Shown: positions 54,111-63,464 of the stretch, in pieces
Position numbering within the stretch: position 1 is the stretch's first letter
Layout of the letters: each line of letters begins with the position of its first letter
Assembly: GCA_947493495.1 (NCBI GenBank)
Contig: CANLRN010000004.1
Coordinates: 1 to 64,000 of the forward strand
Source: an uncultured Aquimarina sp.
Lineage (GTDB): Bacteria; Bacteroidota; Bacteroidia; Flavobacteriales; Flavobacteriaceae
Reading direction: 5' to 3'
DNA: 64,000 nucleotides
Translations under genes and position numbers: made by a program
The notes under the pieces: model-generated
What the model saw: the letters and a program-made list of their open reading frames with translations, nothing else
Told to the model about the DNA's origin: nothing
Databases searched by the model: none

Positions 54111-57100
54111 ATGTATTTAATCTTTGATACCGAAACTACGGGATTACCAAAACGTTGGGATGCACCTATTAGTGACACCGACAATTGGCCCAGATGTATC
54201 CAGATTGCCTGGCAATTACATGATGAAATGGGTAATTGCATAGAACATCAAGATTATTTGGTAAAACCAGAAGGGTTTAATATTCCATATGATGCAGAAA
54301 AGATTCACGGTATTTCTACAGAATTAGCAGAACAAGATGGAATCGCTCTTTCTGAAGTCTTAGAGAAATTTAATATTGCTTTATCTAAAACTAAATTTGT
54401 TGTTGGACAAAATGTAGGCTTTGACGTTTCTATTATGGGGGCTGAATTTTACCGGCTTGATGTTCAAAATAAACTACAAGAATTACCCGTTCTAGATACC
54501 TGTACAGAAACCACAGCTAGTTTATGCCAAATTCCTGGAGGTCGTGGAGGAAAATTTAAATTACCTACGCTAACAGAACTTCATGAATACTTATTCGGCA
54601 CTGCTTTTGGAGAAGCGCATAATGCTACTGCCGATGTAGAAGCTACTACTCGATGTTTTCTTGAATTAATTCGCAAACAAGCTTTTACTAAAGAAGAACT
54701 TGATGTAGCGACAGATTATTTTGAAAACTTTAAAGAAAAAAATCCATCACCTATTCCATTAATAGGTCTTAAACATATCAATCTTAAAAAAGCTTCTCAA
54801 AAAATAATAGAAGCTCAAAATAAAAATCCAGATTTATCCCAACAAGAGATAAAAGACAATATAGCAGTGCTTGACACTGCTAATTTTGCTCATTTACACA
54901 ATCATACGCAATTCTCGGTATTACAATCCACAACAAGTATTCTTGATTTAGTAAAAGAGACTGCCAAACACAATATGACGGCTGTTGCCATGACCGATCA
55001 TGCTAATATGATGGGAGCTTTTCATTTTGTACAAGCGATTACCAATCATAATAAGAGTGTAAAAACAGCCAATGAAGAAGCCATCCAAAACGGAGAAGTA
55101 CCTTCGGGAACAGAAATAAAACCAATTGTAGGCTGCGAATTTTTTGTTTGTGAAAATCATAAGGACAAGTCTAGAAAAGACAATGGATATCAAGTCGTAT
55201 TACTTGCTAAAAACAAAAATGGGTATCATAATCTAGCAAAAATGTCTTCTATTGGTTTTGTAGATGGGTTCTATTATCTGCCTCGTATTGATAAAGAGGT
55301 TATCAAACAATATAAAGAAGATATCATTGTGCTTACTGGGAATCTCTATGGTGAAGTTCCAAGTAAAGTGCTTAATATAGGAGAAAAACAAGCAGAAGAA
55401 GCATTGCTTTGGTGGCATCAAGAATTTGGGGACGATTTATATGTCGAAATTATGCGTCACAATCAGGAAGATGAAAATCGAGTAAATCAAGTCTTGATCA
55501 GTTTCTCTAAAAAACATAACATAAAAACCGTTGCCACTAACAACACCTACTACTGTGAGAAAAAAGATGCTAATGCTCACGATATCTTATTGTGCGTAAA
55601 AGACGGAGAAAAGCAAGCAACACCAATCGGTCGCGGAAGAGGATATCGATATGGTCTGCCCAATCAAGAATACTATTTTAAGTCATCCGAAGAGATGAAA
55701 AATCTTTTCAAAGATCTTCCTGAAGCTATTATCAATATTCAGGAGATTGTAGACAAGATAGAGCCTTTCGTGCTGGCAAGAGATGTATTGTTACCTGCTT
55801 TTGATATTCCTAAAGAATTTCAAGCAGAAGAAGATACTATCGATGGTGGTAAAAGAGGAGAAAATGCGTATCTAAGACATATCACCTATGAAGGTGCAAA
55901 AATACGATATGGAGAAATAACTCCAGAGATTGATGAGCGTCTTGATTTTGAATTAAAAGTAATTGAAAACACAGGATATCCAGGATATTTCTTGATCGTA
56001 GAAGATTTTATTAGAGCTGCCAGAGATATGGGAGTCTCGGTAGGCCCTGGTCGAGGATCTGCTGCGGGATCTGCTGTAGCTTACTGTTTGTGGATCACCA
56101 ATTTAGATCCAATTAAGTACGATCTGCTTTTTGAGCGTTTTTTGAATCCTGATCGTGTAAGCATGCCCGATATAGATATTGATTTTGATGATGAAGGACG
56201 AGGACGTGTTATGGAGTATGTGATTGAAAAATACGGAGCTAATCAGGTGGCACAGATCATTACCTATGGCACCATGGCTGCAAAATCTTCTATAAGAGAT
56301 ACCGCTCGTGTATTAGATCTACCTCTAGGGGATGCAGATCGAATTGCCAAGCTCATTCCTAATATGTCTAAACTAGGAAAGATATTTGGTGTAGATGAAG
56401 CAGTACTAAAGAAAAAATTTAGAAGTGACGAATTAGAAAAAGTAAATGAATTACTCAATATTGCAGAAGGTAGTGATCTCGAAGCAGAAACGCTGAACCA
56501 GGCAAGAGTATTAGAAGGTTCTGTAAGAAATACCGGGATTCATGCCTGTGGTGTGATCATTACTCCAGATGATATTACCAAATTCGTTCCTGTTGCTTTG
56601 GCCAAAGATTCGGATATGTACTGTACACAATTTGACAACTCTGTTGTAGAAAGTGCAGGTCTGCTTAAGATGGATTTCTTGGGATTAAAAACGCTAACGC
56701 TAATCAAAGACACTGTAAAAATTGTTAAAGCAAAACATGGAATAGAGCTGGATCCAGAAAATTTCCCGCTGGATGATGAAGAAACCTATGCGTTATTCCA
56801 GAAAGGAGAAACTGTTGGGGTGTTCCAATATGAATCCCCTGGAATGCAAAAGTATATGAAGGAACTAAAACCTACTGTTTTTGCAGATCTTATCGCAATG
56901 AATGCATTGTATCGCCCTGGCCCTTTAGAATATATTCCTAGTTTTATTAATCGAAAACACGGTACAGAAGAAATTATATACGACTTAGAAGCCTGTGAAG
57001 AATACTTGCAAGAAACCTATGGTATCACGGTATATCAGGAGCAAGTTATGTTGCTATCTCAAAAATTGGCTGATTTTACCAAAGGTGAAGCCGATGTATT

Positions 57101-58490
57101 ACGTAAAGCCATGGGTAAAAAACAAAAGGCGGTTCTAGATAAGATGAAACCCAAGTTTATCAAACAAGCTGTTGCAAAAGGTCATGCCGAAAATAAGCTT
57201 GAAAAAATATGGAAAGATTGGGAGGCTTTTGCAGCCTATGCTTTTAATAAATCTCACTCTACTTGTTATGCTTGGATTGCCTACCAAACTGCGTATCTAA
57301 AAGCGCATTATCCAGCTGAATATATGGCTGCTGTTCTATCTAATAACATGAATGATATCAAGCAAGTTACCTTCTTTATGGAAGAATGTAAACGCATGAA
57401 ACTAGATGTTTTAGGCCCTGATGTTAATGAATCCTACAGGAAATTCTCTGTAAATAAAGATGGTGCTGTTCGATTTGGTATGGGGGCTATAAAAGGAGTG
57501 GGTACAGGAGCCGTTGCCACGATCGTAGAAAACAGAAAAAAAGACGGGCCTTATAAATCCATTTTTGATATGGCTAAGCGTATTGATTTACGTGCAGCTA
57601 ATAAAAAAGCCTTTGAAAGCTTAGCTTTAGCTGGTGGTTTTGATTCTTTTGTAGAAACACACAGAGGACAATATTTTCATCAAGATGGAGATGGAATTAC
57701 CTTTCTCGAAAAAGCCACAAAATATGGAGCTAAGTACCAAGAAAATGAAAATTCTTCTCAGGTAAGCTTATTTGGTGAGTCTAGTGATGTACAAATCCCT
57801 GAACCTATTGTTCCTCCCTGTGAAGAATGGGGAACTATGGAAAAACTTGCCCGAGAAAAAGAAGTAGTAGGTATCTATCTGTCTGGACATCCACTAGATG
57901 ATTTTAAATATGAAATGAAATATTTTTGTAATGGAACACTTCATAATTTTGCAGATCTAAACAGTAATTTAAATCGCGAAATCTCTTTTGGTGGCGTTAT
58001 CACATCAGTAGAACATCGTACTTCTAAAAACGGAAAAGGGTGGGCAACATTTACGATTGAAGATTATAACACTGCTCACGAGTTTAGAATTTTTGGAGAA
58101 GATTATCTAAAACACCGCCCTTTTCTGGTACAAAGCACCTTCGTATATGCAAAAGCTTTTATAAAAGAGGGCTGGGTAAATCGAGATACTGGCAAAAAAG
58201 GAGATCCAAGAATACAATTCAATAGTTTTCAATTGCTACACGATGTGATAGAAACCTATGCCCGCAAATTAACGATACAATTAGATATCAATGAACTTTC
58301 GGATCGCAGAATAGATAATTTAAAAAAATTGTTGACCGAACATACTGGAAATCATACCCTAAATTTTGTAATCTATGAAATGGCAGAACAATTAAAATTA
58401 CATATGCCAAGTAGAAAACAAAAGGTGCAGATATCTCCAGAGTTACTTATTGCCCTAGAAAATGATGCTGTTTATTATAAATTGAATTAA
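54111..58490 (+). CDS. dnaE: DNA polymerase III alpha subunit with fused N-terminal exonuclease
   Basis: 1459 residues, about 300 more than E. coli DnaE because of an N-terminal DnaQ-like DEDDh exonuclease (residues 1-190: FDTETTGLP, IHGISTE, GQNVGFD, AHNATADVEAT). Then a PHP domain (FAHLHNHTQFSVL from about residue 262), the polymerase domain with GPGRGSAAGSAVAYCL and the catalytic Asp residues of PDIDIDFDDEGR, a thumb/tau-binding region and an OB fold near the C-terminus (ISFGGVITSVEHRTSKNGKGWATFTIED). The replicative chromosome polymerase; proofreading is in cis, as is usual in Bacteroidetes. ATG 54111 starts directly at the exonuclease motif. Confidence 0.98.
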   Translation: MYLIFDTETTGLPKRWDAPISDTDNWPRCIQIAWQLHDEMGNCIEHQDYLVKPEGFNIPYDAEKIHGISTELAEQDGIALSEVLEKFNIALSKTKFVVGQNVGFDVSIMGAEFYRLDVQNKLQELPVLDTCTETTASLCQIPGGRGGKFKLPTLTELHEYLFGTAFGEAHNATADVEATTRCFLELIRKQAFTKEELDVATDYFENFKEKNPSPIPLIGLKHINLKKASQKIIEAQNKNPDLSQQEIKDNIAVLDTANFAHLHNHTQFSVLQSTTSILDLVKETAKHNMTAVAMTDHANMMGAFHFVQAITNHNKSVKTANEEAIQNGEVPSGTEIKPIVGCEFFVCENHKDKSRKDNGYQVVLLAKNKNGYHNLAKMSSIGFVDGFYYLPRIDKEVIKQYKEDIIVLTGNLYGEVPSKVLNIGEKQAEEALLWWHQEFGDDLYVEIMRHNQEDENRVNQVLISFSKKHNIKTVATNNTYYCEKKDANAHDILLCVKDGEKQATPIGRGRGYRYGLPNQEYYFKSSEEMKNLFKDLPEAIINIQEIVDKIEPFVLARDVLLPAFDIPKEFQAEEDTIDGGKRGENAYLRHITYEGAKIRYGEITPEIDERLDFELKVIENTGYPGYFLIVEDFIRAARDMGVSVGPGRGSAAGSAVAYCLWITNLDPIKYDLLFERFLNPDRVSMPDIDIDFDDEGRGRVMEYVIEKYGANQVAQIITYGTMAAKSSIRDTARVLDLPLGDADRIAKLIPNMSKLGKIFGVDEAVLKKKFRSDELEKVNELLNIAEGSDLEAETLNQARVLEGSVRNTGIHACGVIITPDDITKFVPVALAKDSDMYCTQFDNSVVESAGLLKMDFLGLKTLTLIKDTVKIVKAKHGIELDPENFPLDDEETYALFQKGETVGVFQYESPGMQKYMKELKPTVFADLIAMNALYRPGPLEYIPSFINRKHGTEEIIYDLEACEEYLQETYGITVYQEQVMLLSQKLADFTKGEADVLRKAMGKKQKAVLDKMKPKFIKQAVAKGHAENKLEKIWKDWEAFAAYAFNKSHSTCYAWIAYQTAYLKAHYPAEYMAAVLSNNMNDIKQVTFFMEECKRMKLDVLGPDVNESYRKFSVNKDGAVRFGMGAIKGVGTGAVATIVENRKKDGPYKSIFDMAKRIDLRAANKKAFESLALAGGFDSFVETHRGQYFHQDGDGITFLEKATKYGAKYQENENSSQVSLFGESSDVQIPEPIVPPCEEWGTMEKLAREKEVVGIYLSGHPLDDFKYEMKYFCNGTLHNFADLNSNLNREISFGGVITSVEHRTSKNGKGWATFTIEDYNTAHEFRIFGEDYLKHRPFLVQSTFVYAKAFIKEGWVNRDTGKKGDPRIQFNSFQLLHDVIETYARKLTIQLDINELSDRRIDNLKKLLTEHTGNHTLNFVIYEMAEQLKLHMPSRKQKVQISPELLIALENDAVYYKLN

Positions 58491-58904
58491 TTTTTCCCCA
58501 AAATTACACACTACAGGTTAACAAAAAATAGAGATCACCACTTAATTTTAACATTTACAGTTTTCAAACTTTTGTTCAATATGTTAGCTATCTAACATCT
58601 GTAGGTTGTTTTTTAATGTCAAAAACTCAATTATTTTGTTAAAAAATTGTGAATAATAAAGTTTAACAATTTTTATTATTTTGTTAAAAAATCACTTAAA
58701 AAACTTTAAATCAGCTTGTTAAAAGTTTATTAAATCCTTAAACAAGTATATTATTTAATTTTTAAAAAAAACTGTGTAAGTATAAAATATTGCTGTCGTC
58801 TCAATTTATATCAGATCTTAAAACCTTTGATACTTTAAAAACGATTGGCCGATTGTTTTAATTTTTTTAGAATTTTTTAGAATATAACATTAAAAACACA
58901 AAAA
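58491..58904. other. Very AT-rich intergenic region after dnaE
   Basis: 414 bp of poly-A/T-rich sequence with repeated TTTTGTTAAAAAAT units (around 58631 and 58680). No open frame, no clear terminator. It may hold the promoter of the 58905 gene, but no exact TAnnTTTG with good spacing is seen. Confidence 0.55.
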
Positions 58905-60287
58905 ATGAAAAATTTAAAATTAACAATCTTAAGTATATTTATTACTTCCGCATTTATCGCTTGTAATAATGATGAAGCTTTCACACCCGCTCCCGAAGAA
59001 CAACTAGTAACTGACGAAATAGCAGAAGATGAACTTGAAAGAGAAGCACAATCCAAAGGCTTTTTTCAATCGTTTAGAGCTTTAAAAGAAGCTAAAGTCC
59101 TATTAAAAAGTATTCGTAGAGATGGAGGAACTCCATATAATGTATTCAATCCTGCACTAAGATTTACTAAGCAACAAAACGTTTTTTTACCAAGTGTTTT
59201 AGGTATTGATTTTAGAATAGACAGATCTGTAGTTCCTGCGGGACCCACAGCAAGATTTCCTATGTTTCAAGGTATAGAAACTCTACCTGATGGAAACAAA
59301 AGAAAAGGGTATTATGTGATCACTGAAGCGTCAGATAAATTTATGGCAAAAAAATTAGGAGTTATCTTTTCTCCTAGAATGGCTGAATCAGTAGGATCTG
59401 GAGGCGACCAAAATGCATATTTCAATCGTCAAGGAAGATTAGTTTTTGAAGGATCAGTAGATTTTTCTCCAAAAAGATCTTTAGTTACTGGACCAGCAGA
59501 TGGATTGTTATTTGGTTTCCCACCTGCAGAAGCTAATCCTGGAGCCATTGCAGATGCCAATTGGTCTTCGTATGTTGTATTACCTAGCGGTGTAGTAATT
59601 AATGCGCAATTAGTAGCTAATAATACAGGTATCCACGATAGAATTCCAAACCCAAATGGAAACAGTATTGGAGATCAAGATGATTTAAACAATCCTAATC
59701 TAGCTATTAATCAAGCTTCTGTTGTAATGCAATTATTAGATGGATGGCATGATGAGAAACCTTATTACTTCCACATTGTTACCGACACATCTGATCCAGG
59801 GCCAGCAACGATCGAATTAGGAGTTTTTGCTCCCAGATTAGCAAATTTACCAACATTTGGATTATTTCCAGGGGGTTCTATGTTACCTTTTAGCCCAACA
59901 GCAAATGGTAGAACTACAGATACAGATGGTTTTGGAGTACAAGGATTGAATACTGCTTCTTTAAGTGATCAACAAGTACAAGATCCAACAAATACTTTTC
60001 CGATTGATCCTAGTGATGTGAGATATGCACCGATGTGGGATGCACACGTGACAGAATTTACTATTCCTGAGTCTGATCGCCCGATATTAAGAAGTTTTGA
60101 TCAGGTAAATCAACTTTTAAGAGAAGGTGTTTTAATTCCTTTTAGAGGAAATGCAAACCCAAGTCCATTGGCTAATTCATTATCTGATTTACTAACTGCT
60201 ACTGGAGCAATTATTAACTGTCCAGTAATCACACAACCTGATGCTAGTGTGATTGGCACTCAGATTGGATCGCCGACTAATAATTAA
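58905..60287 (+). CDS. Lipoprotein of unknown function
   Basis: 460 residues. Signal peptide with lipobox FIAC (Cys20), a short acidic linker (EEQLVTDEIAEDELERE) and a single large domain of about 400 residues, rich in Pro, Gly and Asn, that I cannot assign. Recurrent features are FNPALRFTKQQNVFLPSVLGIDFRID, QNAYFNRQGRLVFEGSVDFSPKR and APMWDAHVTEFTIPE. Probably anchored to the outer membrane. Monocistronic, followed by a terminator and MITE copy 3. Confidence 0.8.
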   Translation: MKNLKLTILSIFITSAFIACNNDEAFTPAPEEQLVTDEIAEDELEREAQSKGFFQSFRALKEAKVLLKSIRRDGGTPYNVFNPALRFTKQQNVFLPSVLGIDFRIDRSVVPAGPTARFPMFQGIETLPDGNKRKGYYVITEASDKFMAKKLGVIFSPRMAESVGSGGDQNAYFNRQGRLVFEGSVDFSPKRSLVTGPADGLLFGFPPAEANPGAIADANWSSYVVLPSGVVINAQLVANNTGIHDRIPNPNGNSIGDQDDLNNPNLAINQASVVMQLLDGWHDEKPYYFHIVTDTSDPGPATIELGVFAPRLANLPTFGLFPGGSMLPFSPTANGRTTDTDGFGVQGLNTASLSDQQVQDPTNTFPIDPSDVRYAPMWDAHVTEFTIPESDRPILRSFDQVNQLLREGVLIPFRGNANPSPLANSLSDLLTATGAIINCPVITQPDASVIGTQIGSPTNN

Positions 60288-60387
60288 TATGAAGAAAAGC
60301 TGCCTAATACTAATTTCAATTGATAAGAATGATACTAAAATTTATCTCTCTTAAAACCTTTTAGGCAGTTCCTTTCTGTTTTTATCT

Positions 60388-60422
60388 AAAAACCTGGTTG
60401 TGTTATGCTTCCAGGTTTTTTT
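60388..60422 (+). terminator. Terminator after the 58905 lipoprotein
   Basis: AAAAACCTGG, 13-nt loop, CCAGGTTTTTTT: strong stem with T run, 100 bp after the stop codon. A second inverted repeat, GCTGCCTAA / TTAGGCAG, lies between. Confidence 0.88.
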
Positions 60423-60459
60423 AGTTCTTCAGTTCTTGTAATTCAATAGCAGTTATGTT

Positions 60460-60622
60460 ATACGATTTACGAATAAAAATTTCGCATCTAATGACATTCT
60501 TTTTCTACTATATTTTCTTCATAAAATGAAACAATAGCTATGGCTATTCTTTAATTTGATTCATCAATCTAGCGAAAAATCCTTACCATTCTTTTTACGA
60601 AATTCTCATCCGTAAATCGTAT
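60460..60622 (+). mobile_element. MITE-like inverted-repeat element, copy 3
   Basis: 163 bp bounded by ATACGATTTACG / CGTAAATCGTAT in the same orientation as copy 2; three substitutions relative to it. Central hairpin retained. Lies between convergent genes. Confidence 0.85.
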
Positions 60623-60648
60623 TAGATCAAACTACTATACAGAAAAAG

Positions 60649-61008
60649 TCAATCAAAAAAACTTTTGGCCCAATCTTCAGCTTCGCTAAGTTCTTTAAAA
60701 AAAGTAAAGGCTTCATTCCATAAAGGTTGCTCCTGCATCGCTCTTTTAATTTCTTCTGGATTTTTAGAAACAATTGCAAAACCGATCATATTCTTCAAAA
60801 TTCTACCTTTATATACATTCAGGTCAATATCATGAGGGTATTTTCTATGTGTAATAAATATGAAATTCTTTCCTTTATAATATGTTTCGAGGTGACCTGT
60901 AATCTCCGACGCAGTCTCCATAGTAATAAACGAATTAGGTTTCATCTCTAAAATTGCGTGATGATCTTTAAAAAATAATGAACAATACGGTAATTGAATT
61001 TCCTTCAT
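60649..61008 (-). CDS. Small cytoplasmic protein, STAS/SpoIIAA-like
   Basis: 119 residues from the ATG at 61008 (MKEIQLPYCSLFFKDHHAILEM); a longer frame from TTG 61035 would start in the promoter box. The size, the FKDHHAILEMKPNSFITMETASEI beginning and the YPHDIDLNVYKGRILKNMIGFAIVS middle resemble SpoIIAA/STAS-like Bacteroidetes proteins of unknown function. Single gene, convergent with the 58905 lipoprotein; its 3' end lies 26 bp from the MITE. Confidence 0.75.
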   Translation of the reverse strand: MKEIQLPYCSLFFKDHHAILEMKPNSFITMETASEITGHLETYYKGKNFIFITHRKYPHDIDLNVYKGRILKNMIGFAIVSKNPEEIKRAMQEQPLWNEAFTFFKELSEAEDWAKSFFD

Positions 61009-61032
61009 TTGTTTTCTATGGAATATAAAATA

Positions 61033-61040
61033 CAAATATA
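61033..61040 (-). promoter_or_regulatory. Bacteroidetes -7 box for the 60649 gene
   Basis: CAAATATA, TATATTTG on the minus strand, 24 bp before ATG 61008. Confidence 0.65.
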
Positions 61041-61194
61041 ATGTTAATTAATTTTTTTTACTTACAGTAAGAATTATTTTGGCAATCCTATTAATAATGA
61101 ACGTATTTTCTTTCTGTTATTTAATTTAAAACTATATTTTAGTATCAGAAAAAACGATACCTCTATAATCAAAACAAATTTTCCGATTGTAAGC

Positions 61195-61220
61195 TTTGGT
61201 AGAATTATTGACTAATTTTG
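61195..61220 (+). promoter_or_regulatory. Promoter of trxA
   Basis: TTTG at 61195-61198 and TAATTTTG at 61213-61220: both Bacteroidetes elements at near-ideal spacing (18 bp start to start), 41 bp ahead of the ATG. Confidence 0.75.
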
Positions 61221-61261
61221 TGCAATAATAGTATAAACAAGAATTTAAATATAAAAAAACT

Positions 61262-61579
61262 ATGGCATTAGAGATAACAGATGCTACTTTTGATGAAGTA
61301 GTACTTAAAAGTGATAAACCTGTATTGGTTGATTTTTGGGCAGCTTGGTGTGGTCCATGTAGAATGGTAGGCCCTATCATCGAACAGATTAGTGAAGAAT
61401 ATGATGGAAAAGCCATTGTAGGTAAAGTAGATGTGGATGCTAATCAAGAATTTGCTGCTAAATATGGAGTAAGAAACATCCCTACAGTATTGGTATTCCA
61501 AAATGGTGAAGTAGTGGGTAGACAAGTAGGTGTTTCCCCTAAGAATGTATATGCAGAAGCATTGGATTCTTTAATCTAA
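61262..61579 (+). CDS. trxA: Thioredoxin
   Basis: 105 residues, standard length. Active site WCGPC with Cys30 and Cys33, and the cis-Pro motif RNIPTVLVF. Reduces protein disulfides in the cytoplasm using thioredoxin reductase. Own promoter and own terminator, so monocistronic. Confidence 0.98.
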   Translation: MALEITDATFDEVVLKSDKPVLVDFWAAWCGPCRMVGPIIEQISEEYDGKAIVGKVDVDANQEFAAKYGVRNIPTVLVFQNGEVVGRQVGVSPKNVYAEALDSLI

Positions 61580-61598
61580 GAGTAACTCATAAAAAATT

Positions 61599-61629
61599 AA
61601 AAAAGGTTGGCATTAAGCCAACCTTTTTT
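61599..61629 (+). terminator. Terminator after trxA
   Basis: AAAAAAGGTTGGC, loop ATTAA, GCCAACCTTTTTT: 12-13 bp stem with T run. Confidence 0.95.
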
Positions 61630-61734
61630 AGTGCTATCTTATTGTAATTTTAATTTATAAATGATATTAATAGGTATCGAATACGTATATTGTAGTTCCA
61701 ACCTTATCCCTAATAAAGAAGTATCCTGGAAACT

Positions 61735-62664
61735 ATGAACATCCAAAATGAAATTAATAAAACATCGGGGTTTACTAATCTCGAGTTATTAGCAAAACAA
61801 GTCGTCGAAGGGTTTATATCTGGGATGCATAAGAGTCCTTTTCATGGATTCTCTGCCGAATTTGCAGAGCATAAGGTCTATAATAATGGAGAAAGTACTA
61901 AACATATCGATTGGAAATTATATGCTAAGACCGATAAACTGTTTACCAAAAGGTATGAAGAAGAAACTAATCTACGTTGTCATATTATTATCGACAATTC
62001 TTCTTCTATGCATTACCCTAAGATAAAAGAGCATCATTTAGGATCATTAAATAAAATTAGTTTTACGGCATTGGCAACAGCTTGTTTAATGGCTATTCTC
62101 AAAAAACAAAGAGACGCAGTAGGAATTAGCGTATACAGTGACTCTTATGATTTTTATGCTCCAGAAAAAGGAAGTGAACGTCATCACCAAATGATACTGA
62201 ATATATTAAGTGATTTAGTTACCACAAAGCCGGATTCGGCAAACACGGATACATATACATTCTTGCATCAGATAGCAGAAAAAATACATCGCCGGTCTTT
62301 GATTTTTCTCTTTACCGATATGTTACAAGCCACCTCAAGTCCCGAAAAACTGTTTGAGGCTCTTAGACATCTTAAGTACAATAAACATGAGGTTGTTCTG
62401 TTTCATACTTTTGATAGCAATACCGAGTTACATTTTGATTTCAGTAATAAGCCTACTCGTTTTGTAGATGTAGAAACCAATGAGTATATTAATCTATATG
62501 CTGATACTATTAGAGACAATTACAAGAAGGATATTTCTGCATACTTTTATGATCTTAAAATGAAGTGTTCACAGTATAGAATAAAATATGTTGAAGCTGA
62601 TATTACCAAAGATTTTGACAAAATACTGACCACATATTTAGTAGAAAGACAAAAATTTACATAA
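61735..62664 (+). CDS. DUF58 domain protein
   Basis: 309 residues. DUF58 signature: SGMHKSPFHGFSAEFAEHKVYNNGESTKHIDWKLYAKTDKLFTKRYEEETNLRCHIIIDNSSSM. The rest is a von Willebrand A-like fold with the metal-site DNSSS and TDMLQA. In Bacteroidetes such genes usually sit with MoxR ATPases and aerotolerance operons; here it stands alone. Cytoplasmic. Confidence 0.93.
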   Translation: MNIQNEINKTSGFTNLELLAKQVVEGFISGMHKSPFHGFSAEFAEHKVYNNGESTKHIDWKLYAKTDKLFTKRYEEETNLRCHIIIDNSSSMHYPKIKEHHLGSLNKISFTALATACLMAILKKQRDAVGISVYSDSYDFYAPEKGSERHHQMILNILSDLVTTKPDSANTDTYTFLHQIAEKIHRRSLIFLFTDMLQATSSPEKLFEALRHLKYNKHEVVLFHTFDSNTELHFDFSNKPTRFVDVETNEYINLYADTIRDNYKKDISAYFYDLKMKCSQYRIKYVEADITKDFDKILTTYLVERQKFT

Positions 62665-62701
62665 TGGCATTGTAATTAAGGTAAAAAAAAGCAAAAAAAC
62701 A

Positions 62702-62732
62702 TTTGTGAGTAATAAAATGAGGTGTATATTTG
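62702..62732 (+). promoter_or_regulatory. Promoter of tRNA-Asp
   Basis: TTTG at 62702 and TATATTTG at 62725-62732 (23 bp start to start), 18 bp before the tRNA. Confidence 0.65.
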
Positions 62733-62750
62733 CATCCGCAATAAGGCAAT

Positions 62751-62824
62751 GGTCTGGTAGTTCAGTTGGTTAGAATACCTGCCTGTCACGCAGGGGGTCG
62801 CGGGTTCGAGTCCCGTCCAGACCG
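62751..62824 (+). tRNA. tRNA-Asp (anticodon GTC)
   Basis: 74 nt with GGTCTGG / CCAGACC acceptor stem, D-loop AGTTGGTTAGA, anticodon stem-loop CTGC-CTGTCAC-GCAG with GTC at 62785-62787, and T-arm CGGG-TTCGAGT-CCCG. Discriminator base G; CCA not encoded. Confidence 0.98.
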
Positions 62825-63268
62825 CAAATTGCAGTCCGCAATTAAACTTGTTGTGTTGTCCACGTTAAGCGTGGAGGTTTAGTAGTAAACCAATGAGAGG
62901 CTTTTCCTGAAAAATGGAGAGGCTTTTTTTGATTTTATAGATATCTCCGAAATGAATCTAGCCTAATCGGTGATCATTCCTAAAAGTTGTGTGTGAATTG
63001 ACTTTATAATTTGATCTTTGCAAAAAAGAACAACGATTAGATGGATTAAGCCTAATTGGGAAAAACTCTACGTTTTTTAGCTTTCTCAATCACTTCTAAA
63101 AAATTAATGCTTTAGTAAAACCACCCATATCTTTTTTAAATTTTAACCCTCAAGATTATCTCTTCTTAAACAATAAAATTAAAATGTAGTATTTTTCTTA
63201 CTAATATTACATATTTTGATTTATAATATGTTAAAATTACATTTTTTATAGATAAAATACACAAAAAA

Positions 63269-63299
63269 TTTGTTGTTTACCAATTTTATACTATCTTTA
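63269..63299 (+). promoter_or_regulatory. Possible promoter ahead of a terminator
   Basis: TTTG at 63269 and TATCTTTA at 63292, 23 bp start to start, a near match to the Bacteroidetes consensus. The expected start near 63306 lies just before the hairpin at 63320. Confidence 0.4.
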
Positions 63300-63319
63300 C
63301 AAAGTGTTAATGAGTTAAT

Positions 63320-63350
63320 ACTTTCATTCTCCCCAAGATGAAAGTTTTTT
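63320..63350 (+). terminator. Terminator not linked to an upstream gene
   Basis: ACTTTCAT, loop TCTCCCCAAG, ATGAAAGT, then a T run: perfect 8-bp stem. No plus-strand gene ends within 490 bp upstream other than the tRNA. Confidence 0.75.
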
Positions 63351-63407
63351 TAAAAAGTGAGTTTTAATTTTAGAATAAGCCCCTAAATTAAGATGATTTG
63401 TGTGAAG

Positions 63408-63436
63408 AAAAAGAGTGCGTTATTGCACTCTTTTTT
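63408..63436. terminator. Bidirectional terminator after the DUF456 gene
   Basis: AAAAAGAGTGC, loop GTTATT, GCACTCTTTTTT: 11-bp stem with A and T tracts, 28 bp past the stop codon of the minus-strand gene. Confidence 0.92.
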
Positions 63437-63464
63437 AGTTCGTATTATTTACTTCTCAATCGAA

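Larger units (their letters stand above)
62825..63464. other. Gene-free region between tRNA-Asp and DUF456 gene
   Basis: 640 bp. After the tRNA come a short hairpin CCACG-TTAAG-CGTGG (62860-62874) and two direct copies of GAGAGGCTTTT (62895 and 62917), then AT-rich sequence, a promoter-like pair (63269-63299) facing a terminator (63320-63350), and the terminator of the DUF456 gene (63408-63436). No reading frame. Confidence 0.7.

Noticed and set aside
62895..62929. Two direct copies of GAGAGGCTTTT after tRNA-Asp as a repeat element or att site
   Set aside because: Only 11 bp and 22 bp apart; no integrase nearby. Probably a local duplication.
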